DNA of 13,598 nucleotides from T1Sed10-7 sp046540855 (GTDB taxonomy: Bacteria; Actinomycetota; Nitriliruptoria; Nitriliruptorales; Nitriliruptoraceae), in contig JBKHEJ010000053.1 of the NCBI GenBank assembly GCA_046540855.1, positions 1 to 13,598 of the forward strand, written 5' to 3'. Made by a program: the position numbers and the translations under genes. Position 1 is the stretch's first letter. The number at the start of each line of letters is the position of its first letter. The notes under the pieces were generated by a model. That model searched no databases. It was not told the DNA's origin and was given only the letters and a program-made list of their open reading frames with translations. Of the stretch, positions 7,648-13,598 are shown piece by piece.

Positions 7648-8991
7648 GTGGGGTCGGAGGCGAGCGCGCGACGCGACCGCTACCCCGACGCGCTGCGGGC
7701 CGGGGCGCTGCTGGTGGTCGTGTTCGGGCACTGGATCGCGACCCTGCCACGGCTCGAGGACGGTCGCATGGTCGCCACCGAGCACCTGCTCACCGTCTGG
7801 GAGGGTGCGGGGGTGCTGACCTGGGTGCTGCAGGTCGTGCCCCTGTTCGTGTTCGTCTCCGCGGCGGTCAGCACCCCGGGTGCCCTCCGGCGCCTCGAGG
7901 CGGGGGAGCGGCAGCTGCACTGGTGGGCGGGTCGGGCGCTCTCGCTCGCGCGGCCGACCGTCACCTACCTCGCCGTCCTGACCGTGCTCGCGATCATCGC
8001 CGCCTTCACCGGGGGGCGGCTGCTCGGGCCGCTGGACCAGTCGCTCACGGTGCACCTGTGGTTCCTCGTGATGCTGCTCGCCGTGCAGGCGTTCCTGCCG
8101 CTGAGCGTGTGGGCGGACCGGCGCTTCGGGCTCGGCGCGGTCGCTGGCCTCCTCGCGCTCGCCCTCGTCGTCGACGTCCTGCGCGCCGGCATCACCGGCC
8201 CCGGGCAGCTGACCGAGCTCGGCACGCTCGTGACCAGCACCCCCGGCGGGATCGGCTGGGTCAACGGCCTCGCGGTCTGGCTGCTGCCGCAGCAGCTCGG
8301 TGTCGCCTGGCGGCAGGGCCGGTTCGGCGGGCCACGGGCCGGTGCGCTCGTGCTGCTGGGCGGGTTCGCGTGGCTGGCCCTGGCAGTGATGGTCGGCTAC
8401 CCCGTCGCGATGGTCGGCGGCGACCTCGACGGCAGCACCAACGTCCTGCCGCCGACGATCGCGATGATCGGGGTCATGTGGGTGCAGGCCGGCGCGGTCC
8501 TGCTCGCCGAGGGGCCGGCGCGGCGGCTGCTCGAGCACCGGCCCGTCGAGCACCTCGTCGTCCTGCTGAGCTCACTCAGCATGGTCCTCTACCTGTGGCA
8601 CAAGCTCGCCGAGCTGCCGGCAGCCTGGCTCGGGGAGCGGCTCGGCGCGCCGATCGACGCCGGTGTGCCCGGCGAACCCGGGTTCTGGCTCGGGCGGCTG
8701 TGGTGGATCGCGCTGTGCATCGCCATGGTCCTGCCGGTCATGGCCGCGGTCGTCGCCTTCGAGCGCACCCGCCGGCGCGAGGTGCCCCACACCGACCGCA
8801 CCGTCGCGATCCTGCTCGGCGGGGCCGGGCTGTTCCTCGGCATCCCCGCCGCGATGGCGCTGGGCGCCCAGCCCGGGGCTGCGGTCGGCCTGGCCGGTGT
8901 CGGGCTCGCCTCGGTGCTGCTGCGGCAGCGGCGTGGCGAACGGTCCGACGGTGCGGGTGACCTCGATCACGCACGCCCCCTACCGTCCTGA
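7648..8991 (+). CDS. Acyltransferase-3-type integral membrane protein
   Basis: This is a polytopic membrane protein of the acyltransferase 3 type, enzymes that usually transfer acyl groups such as acetyl or succinyl to sugars, glycolipids or polysaccharides. The 447-residue product begins with a short basic N terminus. The family hallmark follows: R11-Y-P-D-A-L-R17 entering the first helix, which ends VVFGHW with His28 as the likely catalytic residue. About ten hydrophobic segments follow, including VLQVVPLFVFVSAAV, where PLFVF.S matches the usual second-helix pattern. WFLVMLLAVQAFLPL and a late MVLYLWHKLAELP come later. The last 30 or so residues are polar. GTG 7648 is preferred because GGGAGG ends 5 nt before it; GTG 7645 has a 2-nt gap. 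The acyl donor and acceptor are unknown. The next gene, an apparent carbohydrate-active enzyme, starts 23 nt after the stop, so the two may be co-expressed. Confidence 0.8.
   Translation: MGSEASARRDRYPDALRAGALLVVVFGHWIATLPRLEDGRMVATEHLLTVWEGAGVLTWVLQVVPLFVFVSAAVSTPGALRRLEAGERQLHWWAGRALSLARPTVTYLAVLTVLAIIAAFTGGRLLGPLDQSLTVHLWFLVMLLAVQAFLPLSVWADRRFGLGAVAGLLALALVVDVLRAGITGPGQLTELGTLVTSTPGGIGWVNGLAVWLLPQQLGVAWRQGRFGGPRAGALVLLGGFAWLALAVMVGYPVAMVGGDLDGSTNVLPPTIAMIGVMWVQAGAVLLAEGPARRLLEHRPVEHLVVLLSSLSMVLYLWHKLAELPAAWLGERLGAPIDAGVPGEPGFWLGRLWWIALCIAMVLPVMAAVVAFERTRRREVPHTDRTVAILLGGAGLFLGIPAAMALGAQPGAAVGLAGVGLASVLLRQRRGERSDGAGDLDHARPLPS
8957..8986 (+). promoter_or_regulatory. Candidate promoter for the GH-like gene, inside the acyltransferase 3' end
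   Basis: GTGACC (8957-8962), close to a TTGACC-type -35, is separated by 18 nt from TACCGT (8981-8986), which matches TAnnnT. Transcription would start about 22 nt before ATG 9015. This is the only two-element promoter I can propose in the window. It suggests the GH-like gene can be expressed apart from the acyltransferase gene. Confidence 0.4.
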
Positions 8992-9014
8992 GCAGATCGT
9001 CCCTGGAGCCCCTG

Positions 9015-12000
9015 ATGTCCCCGCCCTCCGGCACCCGTGCGACCCCGCAGACCGCGACCGGCAGCCTGGTCGATCTCGCCGGGGCGAGGTGGTACCGGAT
9101 CGAGCGCCTCGAGGAGCTCGAGCCGTTCCTGACCACCGTGGTCTCCGACAGCGACCTGTGGCTGTTCCTGTCGAGCGCCGGCACCCTGACCGCGGGCCGC
9201 GGCGACGCCGACCACGCGTTCCTGCCCTACGAGACCGACGACCGGCTGCACCGGGCCGCCGAGGTCACCGGTCCGGTCACGCTGCTCGCCCGCGGCCGCG
9301 GCGCCTCCCGTGAGCTGTGGCAGCCCTTCGGGCGCGAGCTCACGGCCGGCTGCACCCGCGCGATCGCCAAGCACGAGCTCGGCACCGCGGTCCTGCTGGA
9401 GGAGACGAACGCCCGCTGGGGGCTGCGCTACCGCGTGACCTGGGAGCCGTCCCGGGCCTTCGGGTGGGTGCGCACCCTCCACCTCGACGACCTCTCCGGC
9501 GACGGGGCCAGCATCGAGGTGGTGGACGGCCTGCTGGACGTGCTCCCCGCCGGCGTCAGCGTGGCGCTGCAGTCCACGCGATCGAACCTCGTCACCGCCT
9601 ACCGGAGGTCGGAGACGGGCATCGGTGGGTTCGCCGCGGTGTACGCGCTCGAGTCGGGGATCACCGACCGCGCCGAGCCGTCCGAGGCGCTGGCGGCGAC
9701 GCTGGTGTGGTCCACCGGCTTCGAGGGCGCCGAGGTCCACCTCGACGAACGGGTGCTGGCCGCGGCCAGGCACGGTCGCGAGCACCCCTCACCCGAGGTG
9801 CTGACGGGCCGGCGGGGCGCCTACCTGCTGCGCGGGACCGTCACCGTCCCTGCGCGTGGCAGCACGGGCTGGGTGCTCGTCGCCGACACCCCCCTCGGCC
9901 ACGCGGCCCTCCACGATCGGATCGGGGCGGCCGGCCGGCCCGACGTCCGCACCCAGCTCGACGCCGACCTCGCCCGCGGTCGGGAGCGGATCGCGGCGCT
10001 GCTGGTCGCAGCCGACGCTCACCAGCGCACCGCTGACCCGATCGCCGATGTCCACCACCGCTCCAACGTGCTGTTCAACAGCATGCGCGGTGGGGTCCTG
10101 GCTGACGGCTACGAGGTGGACACCGGCGACCTGATCAGGTTCCTGGCCGGACGCAACCGGCGTGTCCACGACCGCCACGCGGCCCGGATCCGCGAGCTCG
10201 GGCCGGTCGCACCGCTCGCCGCGGCCCATGAGGCCGCCGACTCGACGGGTGACCCCGACCTCGTCCGGCTGGTGCTCGAGTACCTGCCGCTGTCCTTCTC
10301 GCGTCGGCACGGCGACCCGAGCCGGCCCTGGAACCGGTTCTCGATCCGGGTCACGGACGCGGACGGCTCCGAGGTGCGCTACCACGAGGGCAACTGGCGG
10401 GACATCTTCCAGAACTGGGAGGCGCTGCTGCGGTCCTTCCCGCGCTACCTGCCACACGCCGTGGCCACCTTCGTGAACGCGAGCACCCTCGACGGCCACA
10501 ACCCCTACCGCATCTCCCGTGACGGCATCGACTGGGAGGTCCCCGACCCCGAGGACCCCTGGAGCAACATCGGGTACTGGGGCGACCACCAGATCGTCTA
10601 CCTGCTGCGACTGCTGGAGGCCTGGCGGGCGGTCGCGCCGGGGGAGCTCGAGGGCTGGCTCGACCGCTCGCTGTTCACCTACGCCGACGTGCCCTACCGG
10701 CTCGCGGGCCACGAGGCGATGGTCGCCGACCCGCGCGACACCATCACCTACGACGCCGACCACGCCGCCAGGATCGGGCCGCGCGTCGAGGCGGTCGGCG
10801 CCGACGGGCGGCTGGTCGTCGCCGACGGTGACCTCCTGCGGGTCACCTTCGCGGAGAAGCTGCTCGTGCCGGCGCTGGCCAAGCTGTCGTCCTACGTCGC
10901 CGGTGGCGGCATCTGGATGAACACCCAGCGCCCGGAGTGGAACGACGCGAACAACGCCCTGGCCGGCTGGGGCCTGTCGATGGTGACGCTGGCGCAGCTC
11001 GAGCGCTACCTCGCCTTCCTGACCGGGCGGCTGGTCGAGGAGCGGACCGCCCCGGTGGACCTGACAGGCTCGGTGGCGGTCTGGCTGGCGGAGGTCGCCG
11101 AGGCCCTGGCGACCCACGACCCGCACGCTGCGGAGCGTGAGCCGAGCCTGCGACGGTCGTTGCTCGACGCGCTCAGCACCGCCGGCGCACGCCACCGCGA
11201 ACGCGTCGCCGCCGGCGTCGACCCCACCCGTGTCGAGGTGGGCGCACCGGCGCTGGCCCGCCTGCTCAGCGACGCGCTCGCGCACGTGCGTGCCTCCGTG
11301 CGCTCCGGCCGCCGCACGGACGGCCTCTTCCACGCCTACAACCTGCTGGTCCTGCCCGACGACTCGAGCGCCGAGGTCCGCCACCTCCCGCTCATGCTCG
11401 AGGGGCAGGTCGCCGTGCTGGGGTCCACGGCCCTGAGCGCCAAGGAGGTCGCGGAGCTGGTCGAGCGGCTCTACGCCTCGCCGCTGTACCGGCCCGACCA
11501 GGACTCGTTCCTGCTCTACCCGGTCCCGGAACTCAAGCGGTTCCTGGACCGCAACCGGGTGCCGGACCACCTCGTCGCCGCCCACCCGGTCCTCGAACGC
11601 CTGGCCGGCGCCGGTCCCGCCGGGATCCTCGAGCGCGACCACGACGGGGGGCTGCACTTCCGGGCCGACCTCGTCAACGCGGTCGCGCTGCGCGCGGCGC
11701 TGGTCGCAGCCGGCGTGCCGGCACCCGAGCGCGCGATCGTCGAGGAGGTCTACGAGGCGCTGTTCCGCCATCACGCGTTCACGGGTCGCTCGGGTGGGAT
11801 GCACGGCTACGAGGGCATCGGCTCGATCTACTGGCACATGGTCGCCAAGCTCCTCCTCGCCGTGCAGGAGCGGGCGGTGGAGGTGGAGCAGGCCGGGGGG
11901 CAGGAGGCGCTCCTCGAGCGCCTGACCGGGCTCTACCGGCGCATCCGTGGCGGGCTCGGGTTCCGCAAGGACCCCGCGACCTACGGGGCGTTCCCCACCG

Positions 12001-12395
12001 ACTGCTACTCCCACACGCCGGCGCACGCCGGCGCGCAGCAGCCGGGCATGACCGGCCAGGTCAAGGAGGAGATCCTCACCCGCGCCGGTGAGCTCGGCGT
12101 CCGGTTCGCGCACGGCCACCTCGCCTGGGGATGGCCGATGCTCCCGGCCGAGGAGCTGTGGCGGGACCTCGACGGGACGCGCGGGTTCGAGCTGACCGTG
12201 TGCGCCACGCCGGTCCGGGTCGAGGCAGCCGACCGCGACGAGATCCGTGTGGAGCGCCCGGGCGGCGACGTCGAGGTCGTCGCTGGCCGCTGGCTGGATC
12301 AGGCCACCTCCGCCGCGGTGCTCGACCGGACCGGGGCGGTGCGACGCCTCGTGGTCCGGCTGGCCGAGCCGGGACAGGGCGGCCTCCGGCGCTGA
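9015..12395 (+). CDS. Large cytoplasmic protein resembling glycoside phosphorylases of the GH94/GH149/GH161 clan
   Basis: The 1126-residue product has no signal peptide or membrane segment, so it is probably cytoplasmic. Residues about 20-330 look beta-rich (RYRVTWEPSRAFGWVRTLHL, TGRRGAYLLRGTVTV), like an N-terminal beta-sandwich. A helical linker follows. Residues about 400-1050 look like an (alpha/alpha)6 barrel. Segments recalling the phosphorylase clan are NWRDIFQNWEAL from 460 (compare R-D-x-x-Q in GH94), RPEWND with W642-N643-D644 (the Asp of WND is the general acid in GH94), GGMHGYEGIGS from 927, and QQPGMTGQVKEE from 1008 (a Thr-Gly near the C-terminal phosphate site). A short beta-rich tail follows. 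The resemblance is to motifs remembered from GH94; I cannot assign a family or substrate. It could be a phosphorolytic or inactive member, or an unclassified hydrolase. TGGAG lies 6 nt before the ATG. Confidence 0.65.
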   Translation: MSPPSGTRATPQTATGSLVDLAGARWYRIERLEELEPFLTTVVSDSDLWLFLSSAGTLTAGRGDADHAFLPYETDDRLHRAAEVTGPVTLLARGRGASRELWQPFGRELTAGCTRAIAKHELGTAVLLEETNARWGLRYRVTWEPSRAFGWVRTLHLDDLSGDGASIEVVDGLLDVLPAGVSVALQSTRSNLVTAYRRSETGIGGFAAVYALESGITDRAEPSEALAATLVWSTGFEGAEVHLDERVLAAARHGREHPSPEVLTGRRGAYLLRGTVTVPARGSTGWVLVADTPLGHAALHDRIGAAGRPDVRTQLDADLARGRERIAALLVAADAHQRTADPIADVHHRSNVLFNSMRGGVLADGYEVDTGDLIRFLAGRNRRVHDRHAARIRELGPVAPLAAAHEAADSTGDPDLVRLVLEYLPLSFSRRHGDPSRPWNRFSIRVTDADGSEVRYHEGNWRDIFQNWEALLRSFPRYLPHAVATFVNASTLDGHNPYRISRDGIDWEVPDPEDPWSNIGYWGDHQIVYLLRLLEAWRAVAPGELEGWLDRSLFTYADVPYRLAGHEAMVADPRDTITYDADHAARIGPRVEAVGADGRLVVADGDLLRVTFAEKLLVPALAKLSSYVAGGGIWMNTQRPEWNDANNALAGWGLSMVTLAQLERYLAFLTGRLVEERTAPVDLTGSVAVWLAEVAEALATHDPHAAEREPSLRRSLLDALSTAGARHRERVAAGVDPTRVEVGAPALARLLSDALAHVRASVRSGRRTDGLFHAYNLLVLPDDSSAEVRHLPLMLEGQVAVLGSTALSAKEVAELVERLYASPLYRPDQDSFLLYPVPELKRFLDRNRVPDHLVAAHPVLERLAGAGPAGILERDHDGGLHFRADLVNAVALRAALVAAGVPAPERAIVEEVYEALFRHHAFTGRSGGMHGYEGIGSIYWHMVAKLLLAVQERAVEVEQAGGQEALLERLTGLYRRIRGGLGFRKDPATYGAFPTDCYSHTPAHAGAQQPGMTGQVKEEILTRAGELGVRFAHGHLAWGWPMLPAEELWRDLDGTRGFELTVCATPVRVEAADRDEIRVERPGGDVEVVAGRWLDQATSAAVLDRTGAVRRLVVRLAEPGQGGLRR

Positions 12396-12404
12396 GACGG
12401 TGGC

Positions 12405-12812
12405 TCAGAGCAGGTCGTCGGAGCGGAACTCCTCGGCCTGTGCCGGGTTGAAGGTCATGTCGAGCCCGACCCAGATCGTCTTCGACCACCCGTACAGCGC
12501 GAAGGGCACGACGATGTTCAGGCCGATGCCGACCATCGTCAGCGTCGTCCACGGCACGTCGGGCCAGGTGATGAGGAGCCCGCCGACGGTCCACAGCCCG
12601 AAGATGATCAGGACCAGCGCCATGATCACGATCATCGCGCCGAGCCAGTACCCCTCCTCGCGGACGAAGGAGAACCCGCAGGTCGGGCAGGCCTCCTTCA
12701 GGTCGTTGACGCCGGAGAAGATGCCCCGGCCACCGCAGTAGGGGCAGGCGCCCGCGCAGCCGCGCAGCAGCGGTGAGATCCGCGACGGCGGCGGGGTGGG
12801 GGTGGTCGCCAT
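12405..12812 (-). CDS. DUF983 family zinc-ribbon membrane protein
   Basis: This is a small bacterial membrane protein of unknown function (DUF983). The 135-residue product has a Pro-rich N terminus, then CAGACPYCGGRG and CPTCGFSF with C23/C26 and C42/C45 as a four-cysteine zinc ribbon (plus C19). Two transmembrane helices follow at about 55-80 (WLGAMIVIMALVLIIFGLW) and 87-110. The polar C terminus ends EEFRSDDLL. The ATG at 12812 is chosen over the in-frame ATG at 12872 because GAGGG lies 6-7 nt before it and the extra 20 residues are only Pro/Arg-rich. It converges on the GH-like gene with 9 nt between stop codons and no room for a separate terminator. A TACCGT box about 59 nt upstream is a likely promoter element. 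Homologues I recall are often adjacent to respiratory genes, but nothing here supports a specific role. Confidence 0.88.
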   Translation of the reverse strand: MATTPTPPPSRISPLLRGCAGACPYCGGRGIFSGVNDLKEACPTCGFSFVREEGYWLGAMIVIMALVLIIFGLWTVGGLLITWPDVPWTTLTMVGIGLNIVVPFALYGWSKTIWVGLDMTFNPAQAEEFRSDDLL

Positions 12813-12870
12813 GGTCGTTCCCTCGTCCGGTCGCGGGGGTGCGGTTGGGGGGCGACCGGGCCGCCGCGGC

Positions 12871-12876
12871 ACGGTA
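12871..12876 (-). promoter_or_regulatory. Candidate -10 box (TACCGT) for the DUF983 gene
   Basis: TACCGT on the minus strand matches TAnnnT and would give a leader of about 50 nt to ATG 12812. It is the same hexamer as before the GH-like gene. No -35 is recognised. Confidence 0.35.
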
Positions 12877-12913
12877 GCGCTCCGCGGGGCGCGCTGGCGG
12901 TACCGGCGTGGGC

Positions 12914-13035
12914 AGCTCGGACCTCGGTGTTGGTCGCGAGCCCCACCACCTCGTCGCTCGGGTCGCGGCGGCGGCCGGCGAGCCCCAGCACCTCGTGGCT
13001 CAGACCTCGGCGCCGGTCACGAGCCCCAGCACGTC
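12914..13035. repeat. Three-copy imperfect repeat of about 41-42 bp derived from the hemG 3' end
   Basis: On the plus strand the core GAGCCCCAsCAC occurs at 13021-13032, 12980-12991 and 12938-12949, spaced 41 and 42 nt. The copy inside the HemG-like gene encodes DVLGLVTGAEV then stop. The outermost copy, read in one minus-strand frame, would encode DEVVGLATNTEV, clearly the same segment. The middle copy keeps EVLGLA but has lost the rest. The flanking GACCTCGG (13003-13010 and 12920-12927) is shared by the first and third copies. It looks like tandem duplication of the gene's tail followed by decay. The remainder of the 187-bp spacer holds nothing else I can identify beyond the DUF983 promoter candidate. 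Confidence 0.7.
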
Positions 13036-13554
13036 GGCGGCGAACCGGTCCACCGCAGCCCAGTCGGTCAGGACGTGGTCGCGGCTGACGTCGGTGGCCA
13101 ACCCGCCCTTGGCCGCGATCCGCTTCATGAGCGCCCGCTTCAACCGGCCGTAGCGGGTGTAGGGCAGCGCCCCCGCGAAGCTCGCTGTGAGCGCCGGCTG
13201 CAGCCCCGTCGCGGCCGTGAGGTCGTCGAGGTAGCCGGCGGCCGTCGCGACGTGCTCGGGATCGTCGTCAGCCGAGGTGAGGCACACCTGGAAGAGCGCG
13301 GTCGGCACCGCGGTGAGAGCGGCAGCGTGCGTGGTCAGGTACTCCGTGAGGTGGTGGGTGTGCTGCCCGGCGTGGATCGGGTCGCCGAGCACGACCGCGT
13401 CCACACCCACCGGCGCCGGGGCTTCGCCCGTCGTGGTCACCGTCACCTGCGCGCCCCCGGCACGCAGGCGGTCCGCGATCCGTTCGGCGACGGCGGCGGT
13501 GTGGCCGTCGACGCTCTCGTAGACGAGGAGCAGGTCGGGGGCGGCGGCGGTCAT
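13000..13554 (-). CDS. hemG: HemG-type flavodoxin-domain protein (probable menaquinone-dependent protoporphyrinogen IX oxidase)
   Basis: The 184-residue product matches E. coli HemG in length (181). HemG is an FMN-binding, long-chain-flavodoxin protein that oxidises protoporphyrinogen IX to protoporphyrin IX and passes electrons to quinones at the membrane. The N-terminal FMN phosphate loop is YESVDGHT at 12-19. GDPIHAGQHTHHL at 58-69 fits the HemG pattern. The C-terminal block is the most diagnostic: FAGALPYTRYGRLKRALMKR at 126-145 with its basic cluster, then the TDVSRDHVLTDW segment at 154-165. The ATG at 13554 has GGAG 6 nt upstream; the frame extends at least 14 codons further toward the edge, but no start there is supported. 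No other haem gene is visible, so a related flavodoxin reductase role cannot be excluded. Its 3' end is part of a tandem repeat. Confidence 0.85.
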   Translation of the reverse strand: MTAAAPDLLLVYESVDGHTAAVAERIADRLRAGGAQVTVTTTGEAPAPVGVDAVVLGDPIHAGQHTHHLTEYLTTHAAALTAVPTALFQVCLTSADDDPEHVATAAGYLDDLTAATGLQPALTASFAGALPYTRYGRLKRALMKRIAAKGGLATDVSRDHVLTDWAAVDRFAADVLGLVTGAEV

Positions 13555-13598
13555 GGTGGGCTCCGAGGGGACGGGCACGTCCCGACGAGCATCCACCC

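Noticed and set aside
12698..12991. A 97-codon minus-strand ORF starting within the hemG-tail repeat
   Set aside because: It begins in decayed repeat copies and then runs out of frame through the DUF983 start. After the repeat-derived part the translation is only Arg/Pro-rich.

Overview
The window is very GC-rich, uses many GTG starts, and its likely promoters carry TAnnnT-type -10 boxes with no recognisable -35. These traits, together with the protein families, point to a high-GC actinobacterium (Actinomycetota); I cannot place it more precisely. It looks like ordinary chromosome: no transposase, integrase, phage gene, CRISPR array or composition break is visible.

Left part (1-5781), all on the minus strand. 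A truncated MFS transporter runs off the left edge. Upstream of it is a 252-bp gene-free stretch holding an exact 61-bp tandem duplication rich in inverted repeats, directly downstream of acs (acetyl-CoA synthetase). Further upstream is a tightly spaced tldD-tldE pair (metalloprotease subunits, 2 nt apart).

Middle part (5782-7600). A 161-bp divergent spacer with a perfect 15-bp palindrome separates tldD from rsgA (ribosome-assembly GTPase, plus strand). Then come a 143-residue one-helix membrane protein of unknown function and a tRNA-Cys(GCA) gene followed by a hairpin.

Right part (7600-13598). On the plus strand are an acyltransferase-3-type membrane protein and, 23 nt later, an 1126-residue cytoplasmic protein. 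Its motifs (WRDxxQ, WND, PGMTG) recall the clan of glycoside phosphorylases GH94/GH149/GH161, but I cannot place it in a named family. It is the most interesting gene here. It converges, 9 nt apart, on a DUF983 zinc-ribbon membrane protein (minus). Beyond that a HemG-type flavodoxin-domain protein (minus) ends in a three-copy imperfect repeat made from its own 3' end.

The window holds mostly independent housekeeping units: acetate activation, peptide proteolysis, ribosome maturation, tRNA and probable haem biosynthesis. The acyltransferase/GH-like pair is the only grouping that suggests an undescribed function, possibly in glycan metabolism.
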